From assembly GCF_004115745.1 (NCBI RefSeq), contig NZ_QXIL01000002.1, forward strand, positions 124,001-188,000: DNA of 64,000 bases. Reading direction: 5' to 3'. The stretch's first letter is position 1. Each line of letters starts with the position of its first letter. A program made the position numbers and the translations under genes. This DNA comes from Levilactobacillus suantsaii (GTDB taxonomy: Bacteria > Bacillota > Bacilli > Lactobacillales > Lactobacillaceae). Below, piece by piece: positions 37,995 to 48,349 of the stretch. The notes beneath the pieces are model-generated. The model did no database searches. It was not told the DNA's origin and saw only the letters and a program-made list of their open reading frames with translations.

Positions 37995-40900
37995 TTAATC
38001 TTGCGTATTCGGTTGACTCTCGTTTTGATTTGTCGTTGCCGCGGGTTTGGTTTCCTTGCTATCACTAGCTTGGGCCTTCCGTTGTTCTTCCTGTTGTTGG
38101 GCATACTTGCTCAACGCATCAACGTTCACCACGTCATCGTCTTCATCATCCATGTCGCGTAATTCGATCTCTTCGTTGTTACCGTTTAAGACCTTCATAT
38201 CCAAACCAAGGGATTGAAGTTCCTTAACCAGTACCCGGAAGGATTCTGGAACACCCGGCTTAGGAATTGGTTCGCCCTTAACAATGGCCTCGTAAGTCTT
38301 CACCCGACCCACAACGTCATCAGACTTGTAAGTCAAGATTTCTTGCAAGGTGTAAGCAGCCCCGTAAGCTTCCAAGGCCCAGACTTCCATTTCACCAAAC
38401 CGCTGGCCCCCAAATTGCGCTTTCCCACCAAGGGGTTGTTGCGTAACCAAGGAGTAAGGTCCAATCGAACGGGCATGCATCTTGTCGTCGACCATGTGGG
38501 CCAACTTCAAGTAGTGCATGACCCCGACGGCAACCCGCTTATCGAACGGTTCACCAGTCCGGCCATCGTAAAGGATCGTCTTAGCGTCCGTAGACATGCC
38601 AGATTCCTTAACGGCGTCCCAGATATCAGCATCACGGGCCCCATCAAAGACCGGCGTGGCCATGTGGATGCCTAACTTCCGGGCAGCCATCCCTAAATGC
38701 AATTCGAGCACTTGCCCGATGTTCATCCGGGAAGGCACACCCATGGGACTCAACATGATGTCGATTGGTGTACCGTCTGGCATGTATGGCATATCTTCTT
38801 CAGGAATAACGACCGAAACGGTCCCTTTGTTCCCGTGCCGACCAGACATCTTGTCACCAACTTGAATCTTCCGCTTTTGCGCGATGTAGACCCGCACCAT
38901 CATGTTGACACCTGGTGATAATTCATCCCCGTTTTCACGCGTAAAGATCTTAACGTCTTGGATGATACCGCCGCCACCATGAGGAACCTTCAGGGAAGTA
39001 TCCCGAACTTCACGGGCCTTTTCACCAAAGATAGCGTGTAATAGCCGTTCCTCAGCGGAGAGTTCCGTGACCCCTTTAGGCGTGACTTTACCAACTAAGA
39101 TGTCGCCGTCTTGAACTTCGGCACCGATGCGGATAATCCCATCTTCGTCCAAGTTCTTCAAGGCGTCTTCACCCACGTTAGGGATTTCACGCGTCATTTC
39201 TTCCGGTCCGAGCTTAGTATCCCGGGCTTCGGATTCATACTCTTCAATATGAATTGACGTATAAACGTCATCGCGAACCAACCGTTCGTTGATGGCGATG
39301 GCATCTTCGAAGTTGTACCCTTGCCAAGTCATGAAGGCAACCAGTGGATTTTGCCCTAAGGCTAATTCTCCACCTTCCATGGAAGGACCATCGGCAATGA
39401 CTTCGTCGTTGTCAACGTGGTCGCCCACCTTAACGATTGGCCGTTGGTTGTAGTTCTTCCCACCGTTTGACCGGCGGAATTTCATTAATTTGTAGCTATC
39501 TAAAGCACCGTCTTCACGCCGCACCCGAATTTCACGAGCATCAACGTATTCAACGGTTCCGGCGTGTTCACTAATCAGCGCAACACCGGAGTCATGGGCC
39601 GCCTTGTATTCAATCCCAGTCCCAATCAATGGGGCGTGTGGGTTCAACAATGGCACCGCCTGACGCATCATGTTCGCACCCATCAAGGCCCGGTTGGAGT
39701 CATCGTTTTCCAAGAATGGGATGCAGGCTGTCGCCACAGAAACAACTTGCTTTGGCGAAACGTCCATGTAGTCGATGCGGTCTGGCGTCGTTTCAATGTT
39801 TTCGGACTTTGCCCGGGACATGATTGTATCCGTGGCAAAAGAACCATCATCATTCAACGGCGTGTTAGCTTGCGCTACAACATAGTTATCTTCTTCATCA
39901 GCGGTCAGGTAATCGATCTTGTCGGTAACCTTGTGAGTGTCCCATGAAACCCGCCGATATGGCGTTTCGATGAACCCGTACTTGTTGACCCGCGCATAGC
40001 TGGACAACGAGTTGATCAACCCAATGTTCGGGCCTTCAGGGGTTTCGATTGGGCACATCCGACCATAGTGGGTGTAGTGCACGTCTCGGACTTCATAACC
40101 GGCCCGGTCACGCGTTAACCCACCAGGTCCTAAGGCAGACAACCGCCGCTTATGCGTCAGTTCACCTAACGGATTGGTTTGGTCCATGAATTGTGACAAT
40201 TGTGAGGACCCAAAGAATTCCTTGATGGAAGCCACAACTGGACGAATGTTGATCAATTGTTGTGGCGTCACCGTCGCAGCATCTTGAATCGACATCCGTT
40301 CACGAACGACCCGTTCCATCCGGGATAACCCGATACGGAATTGGTTCTGAAGCAATTCACCCACAGAACGAATCCGCCGGTTCCCTAAGTGGTCGATATC
40401 GTCAGTGTTGCCGATACCTAATTGCAGATCGAAGAAGTAGTTCATCGAGGCAATGATGTCAGCTGGGCGAATATGCTTCAGCTTCAAATCGATATTGCCG
40501 TTACCGATAACCGGAACGTCTTGTTCAGGGTCATCCGGTGATTGCACCTTCACGATTTGTAACTTCAACGGTTCCGTTACAACGGCTTCATCGGATGGTT
40601 GGAAAGTGACCATCTTAAAGTCATCGCGGTCCAAGTAAGGTGCCAAAGTCTTCATGACGTCCTTGTCGACCGTCGTTCCCTTTTGCGCAATGACTTCACC
40701 AGTGTCTGGATCCGCTAACGTTTCAGCTAAAGTCAGGCCTAACAGCCGGGTCTTTAAGCTGAGCTTCTTGTTGGTCTTATAACGACCAACAGGGGCCATG
40801 TCGTAACGCTTCGGGTCAAAGAACCGGGCCGTTAACAGACTCCGTGAAGAATCCGCCGTCTTCGGTTCACCTGGCCGCAAGCGTTCGTAAATATCCTTTA

Positions 40901-41612
40901 AGGACTCTTCGACCCGGGAGTCGTCGGTATCCTTATGAATATCCTTTTCCAACGTCGCCATCAGACTTTCGTTGTCACCTAGAATATCCAAGATTTCGTC
41001 GTCAGAACCAAATCCTAAGGCCCGCACTAATTCGGACATTGGAATCTTCCGTGTCCGGTCAATCCGCACGTAAGAAATGTTCTTGGCGTCGGTTTCGAAT
41101 TCCAACCAAGCCCCGCGGTTAGGAATGACCGTGGCACCAAAAATAGTCCGGCCATTCTTATCGGTATCTTCATTAAAGTAAACGCCTGGCGAACGAACTA
41201 ATTGAGAAACGATTACCCGTTCTGCCCCATTAATAATGAACGTCCCTTGATGGGTCATTAATGGGAAGTCGCCGAAGAAGACATCTTGTGACTTGATTTC
41301 GCCCGTCTCGTGGTTCGTTAGCCGTAAGGTGACGTGTAACGGCGCGGAGTAGTTAGCATCATGCTCCCGTGCTTCGTCGACCGTATACTTGGGTTCCAAT
41401 AATTGATAATCCACAAACTCTAACGAAAGGTTTCCTTGGAAATCCTCGATTGGCATGATGTCATCGAACATATCACGTAACCCTTCATCGAGGAACCAGT
41501 TGTAAGAATTGGTTTGGATCTCGATCAAGTTTGGTAAGTCAAGAACTTCCTTGATCCGTGAATAGCTACGACGCGTACGGTGTTTCCCGTATTTCACTAA
41601 GTGTCCTGCCAA
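37995..41612 (-). CDS. rpoB: RNA polymerase beta subunit
   Basis: 1205 residues from TTG 41612 ([19 protein letters not shown]), chosen because GAGGTG lies six bases upstream and homologues begin the same way; a GTG at 41621 is too close to the AGGAG. The rifampicin region [15 protein letters not shown] is wild type. Other core blocks are [13 protein letters not shown] and [15 protein letters not shown]. The acidic, glutamine-rich C-terminal tail is typical of lactobacilli. Transcribed with rpoC. Confidence 0.98.
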   Translation of the reverse strand: MAGHLVKYGKHRTRRSYSRIKEVLDLPNLIEIQTNSYNWFLDEGLRDMFDDIMPIEDFQGNLSLEFVDYQLLEPKYTVDEAREHDANYSAPLHVTLRLTNHETGEIKSQDVFFGDFPLMTHQGTFIINGAERVIVSQLVRSPGVYFNEDTDKNGRTIFGATVIPNRGAWLEFETDAKNISYVRIDRTRKIPMSELVRALGFGSDDEILDILGDNESLMATLEKDIHKDTDDSRVEESLKDIYERLRPGEPKTADSSRSLLTARFFDPKRYDMAPVGRYKTNKKLSLKTRLLGLTLAETLADPDTGEVIAQKGTTVDKDVMKTLAPYLDRDDFKMVTFQPSDEAVVTEPLKLQIVKVQSPDDPEQDVPVIGNGNIDLKLKHIRPADIIASMNYFFDLQLGIGNTDDIDHLGNRRIRSVGELLQNQFRIGLSRMERVVRERMSIQDAATVTPQQLINIRPVVASIKEFFGSSQLSQFMDQTNPLGELTHKRRLSALGPGGLTRDRAGYEVRDVHYTHYGRMCPIETPEGPNIGLINSLSSYARVNKYGFIETPYRRVSWDTHKVTDKIDYLTADEEDNYVVAQANTPLNDDGSFATDTIMSRAKSENIETTPDRIDYMDVSPKQVVSVATACIPFLENDDSNRALMGANMMRQAVPLLNPHAPLIGTGIEYKAAHDSGVALISEHAGTVEYVDAREIRVRREDGALDSYKLMKFRRSNGGKNYNQRPIVKVGDHVDNDEVIADGPSMEGGELALGQNPLVAFMTWQGYNFEDAIAINERLVRDDVYTSIHIEEYESEARDTKLGPEEMTREIPNVGEDALKNLDEDGIIRIGAEVQDGDILVGKVTPKGVTELSAEERLLHAIFGEKAREVRDTSLKVPHGGGGIIQDVKIFTRENGDELSPGVNMMVRVYIAQKRKIQVGDKMSGRHGNKGTVSVVIPEEDMPYMPDGTPIDIMLSPMGVPSRMNIGQVLELHLGMAARKLGIHMATPVFDGARDADIWDAVKESGMSTDAKTILYDGRTGEPFDKRVAVGVMHYLKLAHMVDDKMHARSIGPYSLVTQQPLGGKAQFGGQRFGEMEVWALEAYGAAYTLQEILTYKSDDVVGRVKTYEAIVKGEPIPKPGVPESFRVLVKELQSLGLDMKVLNGNNEEIELRDMDDEDDDVVNVDALSKYAQQQEEQRKAQASDSKETKPAATTNQNESQPNTQD

Positions 41613-41808
41613 GTTGTTCACCTCTCCTATTTATTCTGTGACTGGCCAAACCGAATGTTACATTTTGATTACAAATGCACTTTTTAACGGTTTTTTGGCA
41701 AAAAAAACCCAAAAACAAAATCAAAATTTGCTTTTGGCTTCTTATAGTGGGTGCCCCGGACAATAGATCGGTTACCCCAATTTCAGTTCACAGTTGCATA
41801 CAGATGAT

Positions 41809-41837
41809 ATAATACAAAACTATTGTCTATCTGTCAA
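41809..41837 (-). promoter_or_regulatory. Promoter of rpoBC
   Basis: Perfect TTGACA (41832-41837), 17-base spacer ending in an extended TG, TATTAT (41809-41814). It begins only ten bases past the tetR stop codon. The leader to rpoB, about 190 nt, contains T-rich stretches on the minus strand (41690-41730) but no clear terminator stem. Confidence 0.85.
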
Positions 41838-41847
41838 TACTTAACCC

Positions 41848-42453
41848 TTAATTCTTTGTGGCGATGCCAAATAAAATTAATCGCAGCAAAATGACGATTT
41901 GATCGTGTTTCGACGCGTCGGCCGGTCCTACGTGATGAAAATTATTAAACAGTGGACTGAGACTGGTCAAATAAAACGAGGCTGCTTCCTGTGACGTCAG
42001 GTGCGGCTGGAGGGTGACGAGGCCCTGGTCAAAGAACGCTGCCAGTGGTCCCAGGTAATCCTGCATCATGATCTTGCCGAGTTGACCTTTATTGCTGGGC
42101 GCCAGGTAACGAAAACTAGCGTGCAACACGGTGAAGACATCGCGAGGATGAACGGTCAATAAAACTTCAGTCACAGCGGCTAGCGCCTCGACCGGGTCGG
42201 TCAGCTTCTCTGCCTTGACCCGGGCATTGACCGCCAAGATACCGGTCTGCGTCTCGTGCCCCACTTCTGCCACGACCGCTAGGAAGATGGCCTCTTTATC
42301 GCTGAAATGGTGATACAAAGCTGGTTGGGTAATCCCCACCTGCCGAGCAATCTCCCGGGTCGACGTTGCCTGGTAGCCCTGGGTCAAGAATTGTTCGCGG
42401 GCCGCCGCTAATATTGCCGCATGGGTTTGGGTCAGTTGCTCTTTTCTCTTCAT
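41848..42453 (-). CDS. TetR/AcrR family transcriptional regulator
   Basis: 201 residues. The N-terminal helix-turn-helix is TSTREIARQVGITQPALYHH, followed by FSDKEAIFLAVVAE; the C-terminal half is a variable ligand-binding and dimerisation domain. Start ATG at 42453 follows AAAGGAACG. It is flanked by clpC with a terminator on one side and by the rpoB promoter on the other, so its target is not evident from neighbours. Confidence 0.88.
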   Translation of the reverse strand: MKRKEQLTQTHAAILAAAREQFLTQGYQATSTREIARQVGITQPALYHHFSDKEAIFLAVVAEVGHETQTGILAVNARVKAEKLTDPVEALAAVTEVLLTVHPRDVFTVLHASFRYLAPSNKGQLGKIMMQDYLGPLAAFFDQGLVTLQPHLTSQEAASFYLTSLSPLFNNFHHVGPADASKHDQIVILLRLILFGIATKN

Positions 42454-42513
42454 GACGCCATTCGTTCCTTTCGTTTCTCAATAATGTCAGTTTACCACAC
42501 CTCAACACTGACC

Positions 42514-42555
42514 AAAAGAGCAGTGTTAGTAGGCTTACACCCACCACACTGCTCT
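42514..42555 (-). terminator. Terminator after ctsR-clpC
   Basis: Ten-base stem AGAGCAGTGT/ACACTGCTCT with a loop of about 20 bases and TTTT on the minus-strand side, just past the clpC stop. Confidence 0.85.
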
Positions 42556-42578
42556 CGTTGTGTCTGATTAATCCTTAC

Positions 42579-45065
42579 TTATTTGCTGGTAACGGCCTTC
42601 CGAGGCGTCAATGCTTTAGAGTTCAGCGTAATCTTACCGCGAGTCGCTCCAATAGTAACCTGTTCGTGTGGTTTTACCTCACCCGATAACAGAGCCTCAC
42701 TCAGCTTATCCTCGACTTGTGTCTGCAACGCCCGCCGTAACGGCCGGGCCCCGTACTCTGGGTCATAACCTGCTTGGGCCACCGCATCCAAGGCTGCTGG
42801 CGTGAACTTCAACTTAATGTCTTGGTCAGCCACCCGCTTGGTAATGCGTTGCGCCATCAGCTTCACGATCTGGTGCAATTCAGGCTTCTTCAAGGCGTGG
42901 AAAATGACGGTCTCATCGATTCGGTTCAAGAACTCTGGCCGGAAAGATTGCTTCAAGGTCTGACGAATCGTCGTCGCCATGGCCCGGTAATCGTTCGCTT
43001 CGTTCTCAGCCCCAAAGCCCACAGTCTTTTCGTCCCGTAGCTTCGTGGCCCCTAAGTTTGATGTCATGATCAAGATCGTGTTTCTGAAGTCGATGCGTCG
43101 ACCCTTGGAATCGGTCAAATACCCATCATCTAAGACTTGCAATAATAGGTTGAAGACATCCGGGTGCGCCTTTTCCACTTCGTCAAAGAGAACGACGGAG
43201 TATGGCTTTTGCCGTACTTTTTCGGTCAACTGACCACCTTCGTCGTACCCAACATAACCTGGGGCCGACCCAATCAAACGACTCGTGGAGTACTTCTCCA
43301 TGTATTCGCTCATATCGACCCGAATCATGTTGTCTTCAGAACCAAACATCGCGGCCGCTAAAGCCTTGGCTAATTCAGTCTTTCCGACCCCGGTTGGGCC
43401 CAGGAACATAAACGACCCAATTGGCCGGTTCGGGTCTTTCAACCCGGAACGGGCCCGCCGAATCGCTCGGGCAACCGCCGAAACGGCTTCTTCTTGACCA
43501 ATAACGCGTTCGTGCAAGATCTTTTCCAGGTTGACCAGTCGTTCGGCATCCGTCTGCTTCAACTGCGTCAACGGCACACCGGTCCATTCTGCGACGACCT
43601 GGGCAACGTCCTCACCCGTAACGTCCAACTGGTATTGCTGGCCTTCATCCGGCTTAGCAGCCGCTACTTTGGCCTTACGCGTCTCCAGCTTATTACGCAA
43701 CGTAATCTCTTCCGTCCGCAGTTGGGCTGCCTTTTCAAAGTCTTGTTGTTCGATAGCTGTATCCTTGTCCTTAGCCAACTGAGTCAGTTGCTGAGACAAT
43801 TTGCTTTCAGGCGTTGGTTTATCCATCTGGTCGATACGAACCTTGGCTGACGCTTCGTCCATCAAATCGATAGCCTTATCAGGCAGGAACCGATCACTAA
43901 TGTAGCGAACGGACAACTTGACCGCCTGGGACAACGCTTCGTCCGTGATATTCACGTGATGGTGGTCTTCATACCGTGGCCGCAGCCCCTTCAAGATTTC
44001 CAAGGCTTCGTCACTCGTTGGTTCATCGACTTGGACCGTCGCAAACCGCCGTTCCAACGCTGCGTCGGATTCAATGTATTTTTGATATTCGTCCAGCGTC
44101 GTGGCCCCGATGGTTTGCAGTTCACCCCGAGCCAAGGCAGGCTTCAAGATGTTCGATGCATCAATAGCACCTTCTGCGCCTCCCGCACCAATCAAGGTGT
44201 GCAGTTCATCAATGAACAGAATAACTTGCCCATCATTGTAAATTTCTTCAATAACTTTCTTCAAGCGGTCTTCAAACTCGCCCCGGTACTTGGTTCCTGC
44301 GACCAATGAACCCATATCGAGCATCATCAACCGCTTGCGTTGCATGTCTTCCGGAACGTCACCTTTGATGATCCGTTGCGCCAGGCCTTCGGCAATCGCC
44401 GTTTTCCCAACGCCGGGTTCCCCAATCAAGACGGGGTTGTTCTTGGTCCGCCGACTCAGGATCTGGATGACCCGCTTAACTTCCTTGTCACGGCCCACCG
44501 TAGGATCCATTTTACCGTCACGAGCCGACTGGGTCAGGTCCCGGGCCAAGGAATCCAGCGTTGGCGTCCCTTGAGCCGGACCGCGCCGAGAACGGGTCTC
44601 GTTGCGCCGCTTAGGTGTCTCAGTGACTCCGAGCTTCCGCAGAACGACCTTACGTGCCGTTGTCAGTTCCACGTTCAAGTTCTTCAAGATCCGTGAAGAC
44701 AGAATCGTTTCGTCACTGAGCAGCGCTAATAACAGGTGTTCCGTCCCAATCTTGGTGGCGCCTAAGCGTTTCGCTTCGTCACCAGCAATGGCCAGCATCG
44801 CCTTAGCCTTCGGGGAGTACGGTAAATAGCTGTCCTTGTCGGTGTTATCTAGAGTGCCATAACCCGTAAAGCGTTCAATTTCCTCACGAACATCATCGTC
44901 GCTGACAGAAAATTGTTGTAAGACCTTGTTGGCGATTCCGTTTTTTTCAATGGTGAGGGCCAGCAGCAAGTGTTCTGTACCCACCGCTTGATGCTTAAAA
45001 TACTTTGCCTGTTCTTGGGCTAAGACTAACACGCTCTTAGCACTTGGCGTAAATAGGTTATCCAT
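42579..45065 (-). CDS. clpC: ATP-dependent Clp protease ATP-binding subunit ClpC
   Basis: 828-residue Hsp100 unfoldase that feeds ClpP and, with adaptors, degrades regulators and damaged proteins. Double Clp N-domain at residues 1-150, first AAA+ module with [13 protein letters not shown], a UVR motif in the linker ([19 protein letters not shown]), and second AAA+ module with [14 protein letters not shown]. It lies 17 bases after ctsR and is controlled with it. Confidence 0.97.
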   Translation of the reverse strand: MDNLFTPSAKSVLVLAQEQAKYFKHQAVGTEHLLLALTIEKNGIANKVLQQFSVSDDDVREEIERFTGYGTLDNTDKDSYLPYSPKAKAMLAIAGDEAKRLGATKIGTEHLLLALLSDETILSSRILKNLNVELTTARKVVLRKLGVTETPKRRNETRSRRGPAQGTPTLDSLARDLTQSARDGKMDPTVGRDKEVKRVIQILSRRTKNNPVLIGEPGVGKTAIAEGLAQRIIKGDVPEDMQRKRLMMLDMGSLVAGTKYRGEFEDRLKKVIEEIYNDGQVILFIDELHTLIGAGGAEGAIDASNILKPALARGELQTIGATTLDEYQKYIESDAALERRFATVQVDEPTSDEALEILKGLRPRYEDHHHVNITDEALSQAVKLSVRYISDRFLPDKAIDLMDEASAKVRIDQMDKPTPESKLSQQLTQLAKDKDTAIEQQDFEKAAQLRTEEITLRNKLETRKAKVAAAKPDEGQQYQLDVTGEDVAQVVAEWTGVPLTQLKQTDAERLVNLEKILHERVIGQEEAVSAVARAIRRARSGLKDPNRPIGSFMFLGPTGVGKTELAKALAAAMFGSEDNMIRVDMSEYMEKYSTSRLIGSAPGYVGYDEGGQLTEKVRQKPYSVVLFDEVEKAHPDVFNLLLQVLDDGYLTDSKGRRIDFRNTILIMTSNLGATKLRDEKTVGFGAENEANDYRAMATTIRQTLKQSFRPEFLNRIDETVIFHALKKPELHQIVKLMAQRITKRVADQDIKLKFTPAALDAVAQAGYDPEYGARPLRRALQTQVEDKLSEALLSGEVKPHEQVTIGATRGKITLNSKALTPRKAVTSK

Positions 45066-45082
45066 TGCAACTCCTCACTTTC

Positions 45083-45550
45083 TTAACTCTCGTAACGTAA
45101 ATGGTCTAAAACTGAGATTAAGATCCGCGCCCGTAACTGTTCGTCCAAATCACGGTTCCCAGTATTGATTGCGGTTTTGTCAATGGCCGCTAACATGATA
45201 TTGGCCTCTCGGCGATTGATGGTGCCCGCTTCAAATAGGCTGCGCACCACTGCCAAGCCATCGTGGCGGGTGATGCGATCACCCACAGCCGTGACCAACG
45301 AGTCGATAAAGTCTAGGTTATCCAGTAACTTGACCTTCTCAATCCGAATATAGCCACCGCCACCACGCTTACTCCGAACCACGTACCCATCTTGAATCGT
45401 AAACCGCGTCTTAATCACGTAGTTAATCTGTGAGGGCACAACATTGAACTGATTCGCAATCTCCGAGCGCCGAATCTCAACTTCTTGCGATTCGGCGAGA
45501 ATCTGCTTGAGGTAAGCTTCAATAATATCCGAAATATTTTGATTCTCCAT
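45083..45550 (-). CDS. ctsR: Class III stress gene repressor CtsR
   Basis: 155-residue repressor of clp genes and, in lactobacilli, often other heat-shock genes. Begins MENQNISDIIEAYLKQILAE; the winged helix contains VPSQINYVIKTRFTIQDGYVV followed by the RGGGGYIRI wing that reads the minor groove and senses heat through its glycines. The ATG at 45550 is nine bases from GGGGG; an upstream in-frame ATG touches that site. An operator lies directly upstream, so it is autoregulated. Confidence 0.96.
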   Translation of the reverse strand: MENQNISDIIEAYLKQILAESQEVEIRRSEIANQFNVVPSQINYVIKTRFTIQDGYVVRSKRGGGGYIRIEKVKLLDNLDFIDSLVTAVGDRITRHDGLAVVRSLFEAGTINRREANIMLAAIDKTAINTGNRDLDEQLRARILISVLDHLRYES

Positions 45551-45576
45551 TATTCGCATCCCCCTTCAGCAGTTCT

Positions 45577-45624
45577 TTTGACTAATGTTGACTAATATTA
45601 TACGAACTTCCCATAAAAATGCAA
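45577..45624 (-). promoter_or_regulatory. ctsR-clpC promoter with CtsR operator
   Basis: On the minus strand the direct heptad repeat AGTCAACATTAGTCAAA (45577-45593) matches the tandem RGTCAAA operator of CtsR. Just upstream is a perfect TATAAT (45597-45602) and, 16 bases further, TTGCAT (45619-45624). The operator would cover the transcription start. Confidence 0.85.
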
Positions 45625-45625
45625 T

Positions 45626-45645
45626 GGATTAGTCTTTACTAATCC
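45626..45645. repeat. Perfect inverted repeat directly upstream of the ctsR -35 box
   Basis: GGATTAGT/ACTAATCC separated by four bases. It abuts the -35 box at 45619-45624. It does not match the CtsR heptad or the CIRCE element of HrcA. Confidence 0.6.
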
Positions 45646-45703
45646 TTACCCGCTGGTCCACTTAACGGACTAAACGGGCTTTGCCCTGGTAGTCTATGAT
45701 ACC

Positions 45704-45750
45704 AAAAAAGGCCCCGGCTTCCAAACAATTCGATGGAAGGTCGGTGCCTT
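45704..45750 (-). terminator. Terminator of the tRNA operon
   Basis: On the minus strand AAGGCACCGACCTTCC pairs with GGAAGCCGGGGCCTT around a 12-base loop, with two mismatches, and runs into TTTTTT, about 50 bases after the last tRNA. Confidence 0.8.
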
Positions 45751-45803
45751 GACGCATAACATTAATGATTAAGGGGGCTTTTCTGAATTATAAGACTAAA
45801 AAA

Positions 45804-45877
45804 TCGGGAAGACAAGATTCGAACTTGCGACCTCCACGTCCCGAACGTGGCGCTCTACCAAGCTGAGCTACTTCCCG
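45804..45877 (-). tRNA. tRNA-Pro (anticodon CGG)
   Basis: 74 nt cloverleaf with acceptor CGGGAAG/CTTCCCG, discriminator A, GTTCGAATC T-loop, and anticodon loop TTCGGGA between CCACG and CGTGG. Last tRNA of the operon; CCA is not encoded. Confidence 0.95.
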
Positions 45878-45924
45878 ATAATAAGCCTTACTATGCTATT
45901 GATTAATCGGCAATCACCGGTTAA

Positions 45925-45998
45925 TCGGGAAGACAGGATTCGAACCTGCGACCCCCTGGTCCCAAACCAGGTGCTCTACCAAGCTGAGCTACTTCCCG
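45925..45998 (-). tRNA. tRNA-Pro (anticodon TGG)
   Basis: 74 nt; acceptor identical to the neighbouring CGG isoacceptor, anticodon loop TTTGGGA between CCTGG and CCAGG. The two Pro genes probably arose by tandem duplication. Confidence 0.95.
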
Positions 45999-46034
45999 AG
46001 TCTGCCCATAAACTAGATTTACAAGCGACAAAAA

Positions 46035-46108
46035 TGCACCCAGTAGGAGTCGAACCTACAACCTTCTGATTCGTAGTCAGACACTCTATCCAATTGCGCT
46101 ATGGGTGC
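46035..46108 (-). tRNA. tRNA-Arg (anticodon ACG)
   Basis: 74 nt; acceptor GCACCCA/TGGGTGC, anticodon loop CTACGAA. A34 is the normal TadA inosine substrate in bacteria. Confidence 0.95.
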
Positions 46109-46128
46109 ATAGTCAATATTAAGTTAAA

Positions 46129-46214
46129 TGCCGAGGACCGGGATCGAACCGGTACGGTCATCACTGACCGCAGGATTTTAAGTCCTGTGCGTCTGCCAAT
46201 TCCGCCACCCCGGC
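46129..46214 (-). tRNA. tRNA-Leu (anticodon TAA)
   Basis: 86 nt with a long variable arm (class II); acceptor GCCGGGG/CCTCGGC with one G-U pair, anticodon loop CTTAAAA. Confidence 0.95.
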
Positions 46215-46225
46215 AAAAGGGCAAA

Positions 46226-46297
46226 AGCGGAAGACGGGATTCGAACCCGCGACCCCCACCATGGCAAGGTGATGTTCTACCACTGAACTACTTCCGC
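46226..46297 (-). tRNA. tRNA-Gly (anticodon GCC)
   Basis: 72 nt; acceptor GCGGAAG/CTTCCGC with U discriminator as usual for glycine, anticodon loop TTGCCAT. Confidence 0.95.
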
Positions 46298-46323
46298 ATT
46301 GGCAAATTCAATTAATGGTGCCA

Positions 46324-46396
46324 TGCCGACTAGAGGATTCGAACCTCCGACCTCCTCATTACTAGTGAGATGCTCTGCCAACTGAGCTAAGTCGGC
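46324..46396 (-). tRNA. tRNA-Thr (anticodon AGT)
   Basis: 73 nt; acceptor GCCGACT/AGTCGGC, discriminator A. The anticodon stem is TCTCA/TGAGG and the loop is CTAGTAA, so positions 34-36 are AGT. An A at position 34 outside tRNA-Arg is unusual in bacteria and implies either inosine or unmodified A34. Confidence 0.93.
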
Positions 46397-46431
46397 AAAA
46401 TCATTTAAGATTTTGCAATTACGATGATGAA

Positions 46432-46513
46432 TGCAGGTGAAGGGACTCGAACCCCCACGTCATAAGACACTAGAACCTAAATCTAGCGCGTCTGCCAGTT
46501 CCGCCACACCTGC
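46432..46513 (-). tRNA. tRNA-Leu (anticodon TAG)
   Basis: 82 nt class II tRNA with a long variable arm; acceptor GCAGGTG/CACCTGC, anticodon loop TTTAGGT between CTAGA and TCTAG. Confidence 0.95.
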
Positions 46514-46550
46514 GTAGTGACGATAGTTCCCTTGGGAACCGGAGTCCCGA

Positions 46551-46623
46551 TGGAGGATACAGGGCTCGAACCTGTGACCCTCTGCTTGTAAGGCAGACGC
46601 TCTCCCAACTGAGCTAATCCTCC
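46551..46623 (-). tRNA. tRNA-Val (anticodon TAC)
   Basis: 73 nt; acceptor GGAGGAT/ATCCTCC, anticodon loop CTTACAA. First tRNA of the eight-gene operon (Val, Leu, Thr, Gly, Leu, Arg, Pro, Pro). Confidence 0.95.
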
Positions 46624-46664
46624 ATATGTTCAATCAAGTTTTTGATAACTCGTTTGAAGCGACT

Positions 46665-46698
46665 ATTATAATGTAACATTTGATTCGGGAATTGTCAA
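46665..46698 (-). promoter_or_regulatory. Proximal promoter of the tRNA operon
   Basis: TTGACA (46693-46698), 17 bases, TACATT (46670-46675); an alternative TATAAT begins five bases later. AT-rich DNA with A/T tracts lies upstream, as in UP-element promoters of stable RNAs. Confidence 0.65.
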
Positions 46699-46785
46699 CA
46701 ACTTTTTGAAATGTTTTTGAATAAATATCCGTTCTTCAATTCAATCCGTTGCTTGTCACTTTCACATCGCCGTGACAACTATTAC

Positions 46786-46814
46786 AATTTACCATGTCGT
46801 GGAAATGTTGTCAA
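46786..46814 (-). promoter_or_regulatory. Distal promoter of the tRNA operon
   Basis: TTGACA (46809-46814), 17 bases, TAAATT (46786-46791). Its surroundings resemble those of the proximal promoter (AT-rich TTCAAAAA tracts before, TAATAGT after the -10). The rest of 46815-47005 is AT-rich and shows no gene. Confidence 0.6.
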
Positions 46815-47008
46815 CTTATTTTTGAAAACTTTTTGAATAATTATTCGTTTGCTGAATAACTACTGCCTTAACAACATTTAATATCATAGCGTAACCATCG
46901 CAAAAAAGCTACCCCTTTTTTGCATTTTTTTGCAAAAAACTGTGCACCATCTTCTAAATCCCCCCCTTTTTTCGTTATTTGCCCGTAACTGAGCCCTAAA
47001 TAGACGGC

Positions 47009-47039
47009 AAAAGGGCCGCGGCTCACGCCGCAGCCCTTA
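47009..47039 (-). terminator. Terminator after serS
   Basis: AAGGGCTGCGGC and GCCGCGGCCCTT form the stem (one mismatch) around GTGA, ending in TTTT on the minus strand. Confidence 0.85.
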
Positions 47040-47049
47040 AGCTCTTGTC

Positions 47050-48321
47050 TTACTTCGTAATTTTTGTCATTCCGCCCATGTAAGGGACTAAGACTTCTGG
47101 AACGGTAATGGAACCATCTTCGTTTTGGTAGTTTTCCAGAATTGCCGCAACAGTCCGGCCGACAGCTAAGCCAGACCCATTTAAAGCGTGTACGTATTGG
47201 AGCTTACCATTTTCATCTCGGTACTGGATATGCGCGCGCCGGGCTTGAAAATCCGTCGTGTTGGAGCAGCTAGAGATTTCCCGGTACGTTTGTTGTGCAG
47301 GGAACCAAACTTCCAGATCATGCGTCATGGCCGCCGTAAAGCTCATGTCACTGGTAGTCAGGGTAATCACATGGTAGGCCAAGCCTAGCTTCTGTAACAA
47401 CATTTCAGCGTGCTTCGTTAAGGATTCCAATTCGTTCCAAGAATCCTCCGGCTTACAGAACTTCACCATTTCGACCTTGTTGAACTGATGCAACCGAATC
47501 AACCCTCGGGTGTCTCGGCCGGCACTCCCAGCCTCAGACCGGAAAGCGGGCGTTAACGCCGTAAACCAGACGGGTAGCTTCTCTTCCGGGATGACTTCAT
47601 CACGGTAATAGTTGACCAACGGAACTTCGGCCGTGGGAATCAACGTCATGTCCTGGCCTTCCAAGGAGTAAACGTCTTGCTTGAATTTCGGGAATTGCCC
47701 CGTCCCGTACATCGAGTCGTCATTGACGATGTATGGTGGCAGAACTTCTTTAAAGCCCGCTGCGGTGTTTTGGTCCAAGAAGAAGTTGTACACGGCCCGT
47801 TCTAAGCGCGCCCCAGCACCCAAATAGTAAAGGTACCGGCTACCAGAGACCTTGGCTCCCCGTTCGAAGTCCAGGATGTCCAAGTCTTCACCCAGTTCAT
47901 AGTGGGCCTTCGGCGTGAAGTCCAAGTTCGGCTTTTCGCCCCACTTCCGGATTTCCACACTCCCTGTTTCGTCCAGACCGACCGGAACGTTATCGTTAGG
48001 AATATTCGGCAACTGTGCCGCTGCATCGTGAACCTGTGTTTGTAACGTTTCTAGTTCGGCGTCTGCTTGCTTGATGGCTGCACTGACTTGTCGCATTTGG
48101 GCAATTTGGTCGTCAGCTGATTCGTGCGCCCGCTTCATCTTAGAGATGTCATCGGATACCTGGTTACGTTGGGCCTTCATGGTCTCACTCTTCGCAATCA
48201 ATTCCCGCCGTTTGGCATCTAAGGCCAATAAGTCATCAATTTCCTTAGCCGGAATACCGCGAGTTGCCAACTTTTCTTTGACCATGTCGGTCTCTTGGCG
48301 AATCATCTTTAAATCTAACAT
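47050..48321 (-). CDS. serS: Seryl-tRNA synthetase
   Basis: 423-residue class II synthetase. The N-terminal long coiled coil that grips the tRNA-Ser variable arm spans about residues 25-110 (rich in K, E, Q). Motif 2 is [21 protein letters not shown]; motif 3 lies in [19 protein letters not shown]. It is preceded by a T-box leader, so it is induced when charged tRNA-Ser falls. Start ATG at 48321. Confidence 0.98.
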   Translation of the reverse strand: MLDLKMIRQETDMVKEKLATRGIPAKEIDDLLALDAKRRELIAKSETMKAQRNQVSDDISKMKRAHESADDQIAQMRQVSAAIKQADAELETLQTQVHDAAAQLPNIPNDNVPVGLDETGSVEIRKWGEKPNLDFTPKAHYELGEDLDILDFERGAKVSGSRYLYYLGAGARLERAVYNFFLDQNTAAGFKEVLPPYIVNDDSMYGTGQFPKFKQDVYSLEGQDMTLIPTAEVPLVNYYRDEVIPEEKLPVWFTALTPAFRSEAGSAGRDTRGLIRLHQFNKVEMVKFCKPEDSWNELESLTKHAEMLLQKLGLAYHVITLTTSDMSFTAAMTHDLEVWFPAQQTYREISSCSNTTDFQARRAHIQYRDENGKLQYVHALNGSGLAVGRTVAAILENYQNEDGSITVPEVLVPYMGGMTKITK

Positions 48322-48349
48322 TTTAGTTCTCCCTTCTACTGATCAAATG

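Noticed and set aside
37995-41612. Rifampicin or streptomycin resistance changes in rpoB or rpsL
   Set aside because: [15 protein letters not shown] in RpoB and PKKPNS in RpsL are the ordinary susceptible forms.
45577-45645. CIRCE/HrcA operator at ctsR
   Set aside because: The CIRCE sequence TTAGCACTC-N9-GAGTGCTAA is absent; the heptads fit CtsR.
46094-46315. Open frame across the tRNA cluster
   Set aside because: It runs through tRNA-Leu and tRNA-Gly genes and has no ribosome binding site.
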